64,000 nt of DNA from NCBI GenBank assembly GCA_012932295.1, contig JAAONU010000004.1, forward strand, positions 22,638,872 through 22,702,871, given 5' to 3'. The notes under the pieces are model-generated. The model did no database searches. It saw only the letters and a list, made by a program, of their open reading frames with translations, and had not been told where the DNA came from. Both the position numbers and the translations under genes were made by a program. The first letter of the stretch is position 1, and every line of letters begins with the position of its first letter. The stretch comes from Cyclina sinensis (taxonomy: Eukaryota > Mollusca > Bivalvia > Venerida > Veneridae). Positions 11,540 to 24,417 of the stretch are shown in pieces.

Positions 11540-12690
11540 CTTTTGCTCTTCGTCTGTGGCCACGTTTCTGCAAATTTCCGATGCAACTTATCATCGGGCA
11601 CGGATAAAAATTTTCTTGAAATTTGCTTGTTCTGTTTTGCAAATACTTCATTTTCACTAAATATATGTATTATTGGAGTAAAGCAAAATGAAAATCTTAC
11701 GATTCAGTTACTGAAGTGTTCTTTTACGACATCATTCGATACCTTTCTCCTTACTTCAACATCATTTAGAAAAAAATAAGACCAAAAATGAAGAGGATTT
11801 CTCCTTTGTTTTACGCCTGCTAGCTTGTGTTTCATTAGTCCTGTTCGTTTTTATTTTCGGCATGAGTTCAGTAAATCATTCAATATACATGCAAACAATT
11901 TGCCTTGATAACTTTGCAATTACATTGGGCAGTAGTTTTCAGGTTGTTAATGGTCTGCCTTGTTTCTATAAAACAATTTATTGTTCCAACGGTCCTGCTT
12001 TCTGGAATCGTAACCCAATCAAATGCTTAGACAGAAAGGTTTTTAAAACAGGCGTCATGTTATGTTATAACATAGTCCCTGAGAGATCTATGAACTTAAT
12101 GGCTTTTGACAACAGTAATAATTTTCTGTTTAGTGACAAGAGCGTTTATTTCCTCATTATAGACGACATCTTTTTCGAAAATCATTCTGCTTATTCTTCC
12201 AGTTTTTTTTCTATTTCTCATTTTTTTAATTCTCTATTTTCTGTCAGTTGGCAGCCTTATTTTAGTCCCAAAGACTTGTTTCTCAATGAAGTCAATGTTC
12301 GCTTGTGAATGTGCTCTCTTGGATTGACATAACTTTGTGATTAAAGAAACACGTTAAGGACAATGCGAAAGACAACAGATGATCACATAATGTACGTAAT
12401 GTGACCCTTTGTTTATGCAAACTATATTTAGGTCTCATAGATAGCTGTGTTGCTTCAGTCAATGATAATGTTTTGCGAGTTTCTTTTAAATCAGTTTTTT
12501 TAAAACAAATGATTCATTGTGTTGCACCAGTAATGACCACAGTGTATAATGTTATCACCTTTTGTATTCAAGTTCTCAGGTTTGTCGTTTCAGCAAATAT
12601 AATTATATTATTTTTCCTTATCTTTATGTTTTTACAGCCATTTAATAGACCTTTCATGACACAAAACGGATATAAATTTTAACTGTGCGC
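11540..12690 (-). pseudogene. possible decayed coding region, unidentified
   Basis: One minus-strand frame over 12300-11860 reads charged, protein-like stretches between scattered stops, such as NIDFIEKQVFGTKIRLPTD, KDVVYNEEINALVTKQKIIT and DWVTIPESRTVGTINCFIE. The 11779-11543 part reads DVEVRRKVSNDVVKEHFSN and ISRKFLSVPDDKLHRKFAE. The plus strand over the same area has three unusually long open frames, perhaps shadows of lost minus-strand coding. I recognise no family. It could be an old transposon or gene fragment, or chance. Confidence 0.25.
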
Positions 12691-14450
12691 TTGAAAATGC
12701 TACCTACTTAAAATTAATTCTCTAGCTGTCTGCTTCGAGTCATGACGTTTTTTATGTTAAAAAGATTCTAATATTGCTTTTTATATGAAAATAGAAATAC
12801 AAAAACAAGTTTTGTTTTGAAATTGAATTTTATGAATATCGTGATTAATAAAAAGAAATTATCTTCGTCAATTTTAATGTGTACTGTTGACAGTTGTGGG
12901 AGTGGGTTGTTCGCATTCATCGTTTCGTGAATTGGAAATGCTCAAAGAAAAGGACTTAAAGTCTCATTAAGTCAACCTCAATGTAGACAAATGCCAAAGC
13001 CTTTTTTTGATTGTTTCTTCTTTCTGCTTATGCTAAAAAGCACCAATAAGACATCAAACATGAACAACATCAAACAGAAATAAAACAGGTGTGTATTAAT
13101 TAGTTATTTAGCAATAAAGATAGATTATTCTCAATGGCATGTAGAGATTAGGGTGCAACTATAGAAATAGATATTTCCGGGTTTTTTTATTCAATTTATA
13201 AACATTGGTCCTGAGAAATACGAATTTAATTAATTCTAAACTAAGTATATACATAATTAGTAAGACCTTTTTAGTACAAATGGAAATTGTATGACATATA
13301 CGCCTATCCTGTTTGGTTTCAGACGTTTTTATAGCATCTTGAATGATTTCAAAAAAGTTGTAGGTAATCCATTTCTGATAAAATGCTATGCAATACAAAA
13401 GTCATTCAGATACATAAAATGTGACACATGTGTTCTGAACAAAACATATTACAAATTAGATAACGTTAGCACGTATTAAAGACACAATAACCATAAAACT
13501 ATCAATTCTATTTAAACAAGTCGACATCACTGACCTACCTCAGAAAATTAATAACATAAAGGTAAAACTAAATATATAAACTTACAAACTTTTGTTTAAA
13601 TTTTATACCTTGCTACCTTGCTTTTTGAGTCTTCTCATCTCAATGTTTAAAGGAAAATAATAACTCCATTAATTCCGATGTTGAAGGATACAAATGAAAA
13701 CACTGTATTAATAAAAATCCATAATGATCCGTAAACGGAATATCAAAATTAAGAATAACTGCTTTAAAGAGAATTTGCAAAGTCTATCCAGATACACCAG
13801 TCTTGCCATTCTAGGTTTGATGGCAATGCAAACATCAGTCTTGCCGGCAACGCAAACTTACATGCGTTTGTTTTTATTTCGCTTTATGAACGTTTACATT
13901 TGCGTTTTTATAATGGATTAGTATAGGATTTGTCATTAAAGTTAAGCTAATTATATAAAGAATTTTAGCTGGTTCTTTAAGAGGCCCTGGGACCCAGGGT
14001 ACCTCGTTTATGTTCCCAAAAGTTTAAAGTTCTTATGCATATAATCAGCCATGTCCTGACAAACTATAACGTCCAGTACTAATGTCACAAATGTATGGTA
14101 TTTTTTCACGTAAATGTTACTATTTCTAAGTAATAGACATGTAGCAAACTCAACAAGTCCTTATCGCTTTTGATAGATTGGCTTTTCATATATAAAGCAT
14201 TTGATTTGAAATAGATCCTTGTTTTACTTTTAATTTTAGTTATCTTTAACAATGACAGTTATTTATATTTATAGACAATTCTTGACCGAGCAAATTAAGG
14301 TTTTAATAAAACAGTAAAGTAAGTGTTCAGCAATGATCCTTAACAAATAAGTGAAATTTATTGAATTGTGTAAAAAGTAATTTTGTTTCCTTAAAATATA
14401 TTTCCTTTTAACTGAAATTTTATTTGTTCGTCCATTAGAATATTAAATAG
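12691..14450. other. non-coding stretch
   Basis: AT-rich sequence without recognisable elements, apart from a compact perfect inverted repeat CCCTGGGACCCAGGG near 13985. Confidence 0.5.
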
Positions 14451-14451
14451 A

Positions 14452-15300
14452 AACAAGAACTGTCACGGTAAGATGACAATGCCCCCGAATTGGTGCTTTG
14501 ACTTTGGGCTGAGGACCAGTCATTCAAGTGTCAAGGTGAAATAGATATTGGTTAGTGGGAAGGTCTTGTCCACAGGGGTGTTGTGTCCAAATATGAATTA
14601 AATCGACTTCCTAATAAGGAGGTTATGGCTAATGTTAAATTTTTTGGACAACTGGATCTTCATGGTAAAGGTCATTCAGTGGTCAAGGTCAAATAAATAT
14701 AGGTCAATGGGAAAGTCTTATCCAAAGGGGTGTTGTGTCCAAGTATGAAGTAAATCCAATTACCAATAAAACAGTTACTGATAATGTTAAAGTTTTTGGT
14801 CAAATAAATATAGGTCAGTGAGAAGGTCTTGTCCAAAGGGATGCTGTGTCAAAATTCAAAAATTTGACCTTGACTTTCAAGGTCATTTTAAGGTTAAGGT
14901 CGTACTTAAATAATTTAACATATAGGTTTTGTCATGAAAAGAACTAAAAATGACGTTACTGCCAATTTTAGCAAATAACAAAATTTAATAATTTGACCTT
15001 GACTGTCAAGGTCATATTAATGTCAAGGAAAAATATGAAAGAACCATAATGTTAGCTTTGTTATAACTGTTTTTTTTTTCGAGTATTAAACAAATCCATA
15101 AATAAATGAAAAAGATATGACAATTTGAGCAAAATTCAATATTTTGACCTTGATGGTCAAGGTCATTTTTAGGTTACGGTCATAACTTAATCATGATGTC
15201 GGTTTTGTTACAACTGTTGTTTTGTCCAAGTATAAATCAAATCCAACCATAAACAAAAAAGTTGTTGCAAATTTTAGCAAAATACAAGCTGTCGTCAATT
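14452..15300 (+). repeat. tandem-repeat element, 'tcaaggtcaaataaatata' family, copy 1
   Basis: Begins aaacaagaactgtcacggta, as does the copy at 40175. The first part has ~150-bp units with 'ggtcaaataaatataggtca' and 'gaaggtcttgtccaaa'. The second part (14860-15290) has three units of about 130-150 bp, each carrying TGACCTTGA..GTCAAGGTCA. Units are diverged. No protein. Confidence 0.75.
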
Positions 15301-16019
15301 GTTCAGTATCAGGGGCTGCCTTCTTGAGACTTGGCAATATATTTTCGAACCCAGTAGATGTTTAAGTCATAATGGAAGCAAACTAACTCAGAGCTGGTAC
15401 TGCTGAAACGTGAATTGGTGAATTGTGCACATGTTCAAGAGATCTCTGTACAGGCATTTATCAATATTTATTTATATTTTATTTGTATACAACAATTCCA
15501 AGTTTTCATTTTGTCGGTAGCTCTTATAGCAATACTCTTAATAGATGGTCTGATGATAATTTACTTTCCCTGGATTGAAATCTTTGTTTGTCTGACTCTT
15601 GTTCCAGAATTCTCTCAATTCTGTTCACACCAGAGACAAGTTCTGACAAAGTTTTGTCATGAAACTTTACGACGGCTTCTGTCCACAGCATCGACAATAT
15701 TGTTGATTGCTCTATAATCGCATTAAACTGCGGAGTAAAATCAGGACCCTGCTAACATGAAGTGCGTGTGTGGTCACTCCCCCTTGCGTTCTTTGACTTC
15801 TTCTCCTTCCTCTTCACGGGCATTTTTTACGCTCTAATTCTTGATGTATTTCTGTCATCAAAGGGTCAGTATCAGAACCTGTCTTCAGCAGTAGCGGCAA
15901 TATATCCTAAAACGTTGCGGAGTCCTTTCACCATGCACTGGTTTGACAGCTTCTTTTAACATTAGTTTAAAGAAACTGGTCTAAATTAAACAAGGTTTGA
16001 TGTGACCTGCTGAAGCAAC
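15301..16019 (-). other. GC-raised segment with coding-like minus strand
   Basis: Base composition is visibly richer in G+C than the flanks. A minus-strand frame near 15720-15560 reads SELVSGVNRIERILEQESD in a charged, coiled-coil-like stretch. It probably belongs to the same old insertion as the transposase fragment next door, but I do not recognise it. Confidence 0.3.
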
Positions 16020-16245
16020 GAGGTCTTGCAAGCATATGGATGTTTATAGAATCCAATTGAGCACCGGTTGAATGACCTGCAGGCACGGATATCAGCGCCG
16101 GGTGAAACCTTGAAGCATCCGGGAGCTTGAGGCCATGTTGGTGCAGGAAAGTGCCACCATCCCCGCAAGGACTATCAGAAACCTCATAGGGAGCATGAGA
16201 AGGCGTTGCCAAGCAGTTGTCTGTAGCAATGGGTCACATACTTGC
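16020..16245 (+). pseudogene. Tc1-like transposase C-terminal relic
   Basis: In one frame the plus strand reads LEAMLVQESATIPARTIRNL followed by IGSMRRRCQAV, then a His-Thr tail (16130-16240). This matches the C-terminus of many Tc1/mariner transposases ('...IP...IR.LI.SM.RRCQAV....GGHT.Y'). The DDE core upstream is not readable, so this is an old, 5'-truncated fragment. Confidence 0.6.
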
Positions 16246-19200
16246 TACTGAATCTTGTAAACTTAAATGGGGTTATGAAAATTCGGAAAACAAGTTGCTT
16301 GTCAAAAAAAACTTGGATATAGGGGTCTTCTTTTTCTCTGGCACATAACTAATGCAAAATCAATAAAAAAGTGTTAAATTTGTCCTTCAATAAGATTGTT
16401 TAAACATGAAATTGACATTATCAATCATTTGTACGACGGTAATCATATCATTGCAAAAATATTCACACTAAAGCATTTTAGCAAAAGTTGAGTAGTGTAT
16501 ACAATAACAATCTAATAGTAATTCAGATTTTATAAAAGTAAAACATTAATTGAAATGTCATAAGGCATTTCAGGTTAAGAACTGTACCAAAATAATTAAT
16601 AGCGTAATACTATACTATGTGAGAAACAACAAAAATCAGTATAAAAAAACAAAAAGCAAATTATAATATTATAAAGCGTAATAGCCAAACTGGCGGACAA
16701 TCCCTTCCATATTATACAATCAAGTTGTCAATATTTTAAAATAGTGTTGTTACGAAATGTATTATGGTGGCAGATCCTTTTAATAGATACTAGACCGTGT
16801 AGTGAGGCTGTGTTTTCAGACTGTTTTTTTTCCTGATATGCGTGATTTACTATTTTGCAAAATGAGAAACCTATATTTTACAGAAAAAAAAGATAAAGAA
16901 CTTACCATTTCTGGTAACATGGGCAAATTCATATTTGTACACGATTTAAGAATGTATACATAATCAATAATTTAAAATTAGAACAAACTGCCTATAAAAC
17001 AGATTGGATGCGAAGAAAAACTCAATAAAATTCTGTCGGAGACAACATTTAAATGAACTAAAAGCATATTTTGCTCGTAAAGAATTTACAAGCAAAACAA
17101 AACAAAAATCAAACTGTTAAGCTACAAACCCTCCATCAATAGAACAAACATGTACAATATTAGAAGATACATTCGAGCTAGCAATATCAAAGCTTAACAG
17201 TTTAAAAACATTCACCTGCAATGATTATATAAAACGTTGTGCAAGCAGGCGCACGCCTACATAGCAGTCAGGAAGGTTTGTCTGATTTTTGTTTGTTTAT
17301 GCTTTTATCCATATATTCATTTTATTGTCACTGCTACAGAGAATTCATATTGTTATGATAGCATTTTTCTGGTAAATGGTTTACGTAAAACTAATTTATA
17401 TGCAACTTGTAAACAGTTTTTACAGTCGTATCGTTTATTGAACGGTAATTTGATAACTAACTGTTAACGATCATATGATTTGCCAGTAGTTCTTACTTTC
17501 ATAAAGAGTGTTCGGAAACTTAGAGAAGCCTTCTAATAAAATATTAAATGTGAGCTTTCAGTTTAACGCAGAGGATTTTCCGAGGAAAGATAGTCATAGT
17601 AACAGACTGGTATCCGCTGATATTAGAAAAAAATAGCAGTTGTTGTTGTTGTTTTTTTCTTGTTTCAAAAAGTTCACTTTTTGGTACTAGATACGTTTGG
17701 TTTATTTCAAACAGAGACATAAAGAGATTAGAACCCTTTAACAAACAGATCAAACAGATATAAATAGTTTTTAAACGTTGGACATAATGACTGTTTATTC
17801 ATAGCTGTGAATTCTTGCTATCATTATGTTTTGAAATATTACTGAAAAGTACCAGACATGTTCATACCTACATTGCATTATACTGTGTATAGTAAACACT
17901 GTTTCATAGTGTGTGCACGTTACAAGTTGCATTAAACGAGGTTTGTGGAACAGTGGCTCGGTCATTTTATCCCAAACACCTGGAGTATATAATATATATA
18001 AATATTGTCATTATAGCCGCGAAACGTTGCTGTGCTCCTTTCAATTTTAATTAGGTAATCGGAGTTCAATCAGGTAATGTTCTGTATACTACTATAAAAA
18101 TTTGTTGTTTGATTGCGACTCCAGCAAAGGTTGATCCGCGATGACGTAGTATCCTACTAATGTAGGACAAGAGTTTAAATTGTTAAGCAACACAGCAAGC
18201 TCTTTAGCGGTAAAATAATAATATTATTATATTTTATAATATTTTTGTATTTATCATATTATGATATAGTATAGTCTATAGTGTAATAAAGATAACAATA
18301 AGTAAACAAGGATTGCCATCTGTCATAATGATTATAATACAAAATATGCACTATATGAATAAATATCAGACAGGTTTATTTACTTTGAAATTATTAAAAA
18401 GCACTGGGTTAAAAGTGTATAGACTAGAAATTTCTTGTAAAATATTCTGTGTATTAAGACCAAAATCAAAACCAAATGTGAGAAGCAAAGTTAAACATTG
18501 TGATAAATATTCAATCTGTTTTTTTTTAACATCTAGAGACATTTGATACAAAAGATTTTTGTAATCGCTTGTTCTGCATAAAATGTTTCCACTTTTATGT
18601 TAATAGATCATTAATTAATTTATTAATATTTCTTTTATATGAAGCCGTTATAAATGGGTAAACAAAGTATGCATGAATTATATCCAATTTCATTTGGTTA
18701 CCTTGACTAGTCTTTTTTTAGTTTTCCTAAGTTTGAGTCAATTATCAAAAATAGGAGGGTTAGAAATGTTTGTTGAATCATGTTATTCCTTTAATATCTA
18801 ATTCAATATAAACAAAACGTTTGCAGCTTTCGAATGATTCAAATGCTCTTGACAAAGTAATGGTGTTAGTTATGGAAGAAATCTTTTTTTCTGCTATAAA
18901 TATGTAGTTCTAACAGTGTTGTGGAAATAATATCCTTACCGAAATAAATGCTAGAGTTCCAATATGGTCACATACTCGCCCTTTTTGTCATTGCATCCAG
19001 TATTAATTTCTGTAAAGGACACATGTCTAGCTATCTTACGGCTGTTCTAAGCTTGTCATTCTTTTGTATTCAAAGAATAAATGACAAATATTTCCAGTTC
19101 AAGTCATATTTAATTATGCGTGCGTATATCCTGTTTTTATGTTGAAAATAATTATCATCTCTAATCTACATTAACCGGTTGAATGCATTAAACATCTGGT

Positions 19201-20039
19201 AATGACACTCCATTAATCTAACAATATATATCTTCTTCTTATCCCTTATTGATCAATTAAATATGATTGCTATGTTAATTTCAGAAGAAGTTATTTGTCG
19301 TTTTTAAAGACATGTACGATACCTCCTTCAGAAAACAACAGTATTATAATATTTTCATTTTTCAAAAGTAATATTGTCATGTACTTGTTTTAGATACTAA
19401 TCAAACATTCTTTAAGTAGTTTTTATGAACACATAGGATATACATGCTGTTTAAGCAGCAAAAATCTTCTGTTTGTTTTGCAGGAATTTATTTTACAATT
19501 TAGAAACGTTTATTCAAAATTTGGCGAGTTCATCCATTATTCAATATTTTTTAACTGCAACAATAGCAACAACGTCATTTCTAGTTTATTTATTATATAA
19601 CAATACAACCTATCGAGGTATATCAATAAATGATAAAAGGAATCTAGGAATATTGTCTCGACGTAACTGATAAATAGCAACATTATCATTTCTCTTGGCA
19701 GGAAAAACGTCTGATTCAAATCTTTATTTCTGTGCTGCTCCAAAACAATGTCAGCTAAAGTTTATGAAACGCCTTAATAAGAAAAACATAACTTACTTTC
19801 CACTGATGTAACAAATATCAATTTACCATGCGATAAAGAAAAGGAAATATCTCACTTTTTATACACATTATTTAATGTATATTTTATATTGTCAAAGAAA
19901 ATAGAAAAAAAAAATTATAATTTACTATTGTGATTTAACTTTATAGACAAATTTCGAATTGAGGACAACATTTCCTCTCGACTGCTAAAATATGTCTGAT
20001 ATTTAAATGCATCAACACTGACGATTATTTTCCTTCGCT
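16246..20039. other. non-coding stretch
   Basis: AT-rich, with no exon or mobile element recognised on either strand. Open frames are short and of low complexity. Confidence 0.5.
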
Positions 20040-20540
20040 GATAAGAGGTAGGGATATGGTAATGGGCTCTGTCCGTCAGTGTGTCCGTATGGACACTTTT
20101 GTGTGGAGCATAATTTTAACACTGTTAAAGGGAATTAGTTAAAATCTTACATAATGAATAATGTCATAAAGAGGAAATGCAATGTTTAAGGTCATAATTC
20201 CACTGTGCTAGCCTAGTTTTTTTTTCTATTACCACTGATTTTGTGTACTTCCTTTTTGGAGCATAACACAAAAAAGTATTGAACGGAATTCATTTATATC
20301 ACACTGTAGATGACCTGCAGTTTTGAAAAAACAAAAAAAAACAAAAAAAAAAAAAAACAAACTACATATTTCGTTCTTCAATTATGTCCCTTTATTTTAT
20401 TACTAAACGAATATGGTAAACACAAGGCAAAAACTACGGAAGAAATTAAGTTGATATTTCTCACAATGATGGAGTGCATTGGGGGAATGTTGGATTTTTC
20501 GCACAATGCTGCAGAAAATTTTGGGGAATTACAATGAGTA
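20040..20540 (+). repeat. probable dispersed repeat relic
   Basis: Begins with a 'ggtaatgggctctgtccgtcagtgtgtccg' type leader, followed by repeated 'ttttggagcataa' sentences (20105 and 20258), a style shared with other dispersed repeats in the window. Interrupted by a poly-A run. Confidence 0.4.
20325..20361. repeat. A-rich tract
   Basis: Poly-A with occasional C. Confidence 0.85.
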
Positions 20541-20769
20541 AGGGCCTTAACTCTGTATTGTTTTATTTTTAAATGCAAAGTCTATGGAAGAAAACATAAA
20601 TTATTCAAGGTATTTCGAAAAGCAGAAATACATTCATTCTTCATGTGCTGAAAATGTTTATTTACCCTCTTTTTAAATCATTCTACCTTTTTTATTTAAT
20701 TATGTATGTAGCATATATTGAAATGCATCATTTGGTTTTAACACTTTTTTGAAACAAAGTCACCTGCTG

Positions 20770-21580
20770 TTCCAGTGTGTTGTCACAGCACACTATGTAA
20801 ACAAATTGGTTGCTTAAAAAGCATCCAATGGGTTATGCCCAATAATTGATTGCACATGTGATCACATCTCGATGTAATAATTCTTGCGATGTTGATAGAT
20901 ATGTTCTTCCTTTAATGTGTCTGTCCATGTAAGTAAATATTGTCAGAGTGTAAATAAATCAGGTAATTTTCTTACAATATTACAAGTCTTTACAATTACA
21001 GATATAATGAATACACTAAAAAGTATAATATTTGAGAACAAAGCTACTTTAATCTAATTTTCCAACAAATAAAATGAAGTATTGTTAATAAAGCTTAAGA
21101 AAATAGAACTGCATAACAATTTTGAATTTTACAATATTATTACACTTAAATTTCCAGTGTACATTATATCACCTATCAGTGCTATACACTGAGGATGAAA
21201 CAGAAGCATATGTTCACTTGAATGGGAAGCTTTCTGTATCATGCACTATCCCTATCGTGCACTAACAACCTTCATAAGGCGTTGGTCATATGGGAAATCG
21301 GTACCAATGATAAATAAGCTCATATAGATAGAGCAATACAGAGTTATATGAGGAAAGCTCGCTTTGCCTGCTGGTATTATAAGCACTTTCAGAATTCTAG
21401 GAGATTGTAAGTCTGTTGTTGTATGTGCAGTAAATAAGTTTCAAATTTATTGCTGTCGTTATTGAAAATAATGCAAAATTATATATCAATTACAATCAGT
21501 TTCTTTGTTAAAATTAAATACATCATGTACTTAAAATTACAAACAAATATTTGATAGTCTTGCTAGTAAAGAGAAGTCTA
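20770..21580 (-). repeat. unclassified dispersed repeat R2, copy 2 (inverted)
   Basis: Reverse-oriented partner of 6868-7650. It carries a short extra stretch near 21210-21270 that copy 1 lacks. Confidence 0.75.
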
Positions 21581-21738
21581 ATGATTGCAGGACCGCAAAT
21601 GGTGTTGCAGATATGATTGGAGGGTCACAGAACAAGGATGTCCAAAATATTCGGCTTCAGTCGCTCTGAAGCTTATTCTTTGTCATTAAACGCTCTGTAG
21701 CAGTAAGAAAACTCTCCACTATACTGGGTAACCCTTCC

Positions 21739-21740
21739 AA

Positions 21741-21772
<32 letters not shown>
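21739..21772. repeat. poly-A followed by (TA)n
   Basis: About 19 A then an alternating TA run. Confidence 0.9.
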
Positions 21773-21773
<1 letters not shown>

Positions 21774-22064
21774 CAAGGAATACACAAACGTTCACTACAT
21801 TAATGGAGGTGCGTTATCTTAAACACAAATTTCGGACGCAAACTGTCTACGTGACTTTTCATATAGTAACATATCAGTTCATGGTTCCTTACGGTCTTTC
21901 CTTTGGAACCACTTCCGATGTATAACAATATACCTGTTCACATTTGACCGGATATTCTTCCACCCGGGTTTATTCTAACAAGTTGAATCTTCTACATCAT
22001 CTTTCCCTCCTCCTCTCCGAATTCCTTTTCTCTCCCATTCCCTTCATACCCATCAACTTTTCTT

Positions 22065-22330
22065 GGCCACACTTCCATCGGTAACAACATTGCCACTAGT
22101 GGTCACTGGAGGAAGGGGGGACTCTGAAGGAATCTGATTAATAGTCACAACATTACCACTAGTGGTCACTGTAGGAAAGGAGTGTTTTTGTAATACTTGC
22201 ATTGGTGGCGACTGGAGAAAAGAAATTTTGATGAAACTGACTAGAGGTTAAACCACTGACATCAGTGGAGACCTCAAACTCAAAACACACCGATTGTTTC
22301 AGACTTCTAACATGAATTGAAGTCTGTTCG
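22065..22330 (-). repeat. degenerate ~60-bp repeat, coding-like, Thr/Ser-rich on minus strand
   Basis: Two good units ('tcacaacattNccactagtggtcactg', 22085-22118 and 22145-22178) and two poorer ones further right repeat with a period near 61 bp. On the minus strand they read FPTVTTSGNVVTINQIP and PPVTTSGNVVTDGS, then a stop. The more upstream units, in another frame, read FEFEVSTDVSGLTSS and FSPVATNASITK. This could be the relic of a Thr/Ser-rich extracellular repeat. Confidence 0.35.
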
Positions 22331-22660
22331 TTTCACTTCTTTTCAGCTCACATGTCAGATGTATTTTCATTGGGCTTTATACAATACTATAAGGGTCATC
22401 TTCAAATCATTGTCGATAATGGCTGTTACCTTGGCAACTTCTTAAGGTAAAGCTTTAGTTTTGTCCACAGATGCCGACAGATGACTATAAACACTCACAC
22501 ACACAACTCTAGCAGGTTAATATGCATAGTCAGTACCCTAGAACAAGATAGTGTAGTCTACCTCATTTCTTGAAAGAGGATCAAACATGTAATACTTATC
22601 ATGATCACACATTAAAGCAGAGCTGCAACATTGTGTTGACCTGCCTATTATAAAAAATAC

Positions 22661-22803
22661 CTGCCGAGTTTTGAGTTAAAATTGAAACAAGTGCCTCCTC
22701 GAGGTTGTAGTATGGGCATTTCTTTTGGATACGGTTCGTAGTTGTTCATGATCTGGCCAAAACGCATTGCATAATAATAAACGTCAGACTCTGATTCAAA
22801 GTC
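22661..22803 (-). CDS. possible orphan exon of an unidentified gene
   Basis: A 143-bp open segment bounded on the minus strand by a plausible acceptor (ttatgcttcag|GAC) and donor (GGCAG|gtattt). It encodes DFESESDVYYYAMRFGQIMN, NYEPYPKEMPILQPRGGTC, then FNFNSKLG. Composition and the absence of stops look protein-like in this AT-rich setting. The string G-T-C-F-N-F-N faintly recalls the 'GNCYTFN' motif of DEG/ENaC sodium channels, but one motif is not enough to assign it. The Thr/Ser-rich relic just downstream could belong to the same lost gene. No other exon was found. It may be a pseudogene fragment. Confidence 0.35.
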
Positions 22804-23183
22804 CTGAAGCATAAGATATGATTGTATTTTCTGTATGTATAAGGTACAAAATGTCTCCTCTTTCAAAAATATGATCAAGGATTTTTTAAGACCACTGCGT
22901 TACTGGCTTTATACTGAATTCAAGTATGGCACATTCAACATTGTTTGTCATTGCCTCGGAATTTAATATTTCCTTGATGCTTTGATGCATGTAGCATCAT
23001 ACTCAACCTACAAAACACAAAATGTCTTCTAAGATACACAGTTTGTAAGTTAGTTTAAAGTTTGTTCATATTCCTAAAAGACTAATTACCTTACACATTT
23101 ATTTTGAAAGAGGCCATTTATATCAACTGTCAGTTGTCCATTTTGTCTACTTTAATAATTTAAGTTAAACGTATAAAACTGCA

Positions 23184-23510
23184 GTGCACTAGAGCTACTT
23201 GTAAATCAGTTCTAATTGTGTTTATATCAAATAAAGTATTGTACCTAAGAATTTTAGTTACTGGCATTATTGAAACAAATTTCACTTGCCAATAATGGCA
23301 GAATAAATATCTCTCAAAAAAGGCAAATAATGTAATATATAGCATTGTAAAACGCCCTAGACGTACTTGTAAATCAGTTCTGATTAATGCAGTATTGTAT
23401 CTGAGAATTTTAGTTACTGGCATAATAAAAATATATTACCTTACCAATTATGACAGAATAATCCTCTCTCAAAATGGAGCAATAGTATCAGGAATATATT
23501 ACATGAAAAT
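23184..23510. repeat. ~168-bp direct tandem duplication
   Basis: acttgtaaatcagttct...attttagttactggcat occurs at 23196-23266 and again at 23364-23423. The downstream sequence (tgacagaataa, ctctcaaaa) is also duplicated. Two diverged copies. Confidence 0.8.
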
Positions 23511-24417
23511 TAGATCAAAACTGTGCGATAGGTCACTGTGATGTAACAAATGATTTCATTAGTTCACATACTGATATTGTAAAAGGCACAGGTGAACATC
23601 TCTGGAACAAGAACAGCATAAGCTCTCGTATTCAGTTTTTACACTTAATATTTATATGAAGAGTATTATTGTTGCACCACGAAAAGAATGGCTGATTACT
23701 ATTTTCATATATCAAGAAAAAAGAAACCGAAAACTTAAGATAATATATCCTGTCAAATATAAATCATTGTCAAGTATAACAAGTGTGACATTTCTTTCTC
23801 ACGGCAGTTAAACAATTTGTTTTCATGAAAAAGACATTGAACGTCAAACTAAAAAGCTCATTATAATCTGTCAATCAACCCAGACGGAAGTTAAAGTTTG
23901 TTGAACTCTCAGATTGCTGTTTGGATAGTACTTTGTCATTTGGCCATTAAAGCATCATAAAACGATACAGACTAATGGAACAAATAAATGACCATGTTAC
24001 ATATCTGAAACGGATATTTCTGTGAACGACACACATTATATAGTTGATATTATCAAAAACAACATACCATTAAGGCAAACGACCTTGAAAGTGCGTGCAC
24101 TAGTTAAATCTGCTATTCGTGAGCAGAGATTTCAAACTAATAGTTCAACAGATGTTTACTACGTGATCAACGAATGTTTTAAAATGCAAGGCTTTTTTAA
24201 TCGATAGGATTGATTTTACTTTTTCTAAACTTTGGTAGGCGGTTGGAAAAGTTCTGTACGGTTTTGGAATCCTACTCATAACTGAATTATTTATACATCA
24301 GAAAAAGATATTTAAATTCACAACAGAATATGTAATAAGTGGAAATACGTAATTCGTTCTAAAATCTAAATGTCAATTTTTTAAATTAAGGTGTAAACAT
24401 TAATCTTCATAGATAGA

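Noticed and set aside
11862..12308. 148-codon plus-strand open frame, the longest in the window
   Set aside because: No recognisable domain and composition rich in F, S and N. The opposite strand looks more protein-like, so I treat it as a shadow or chance.
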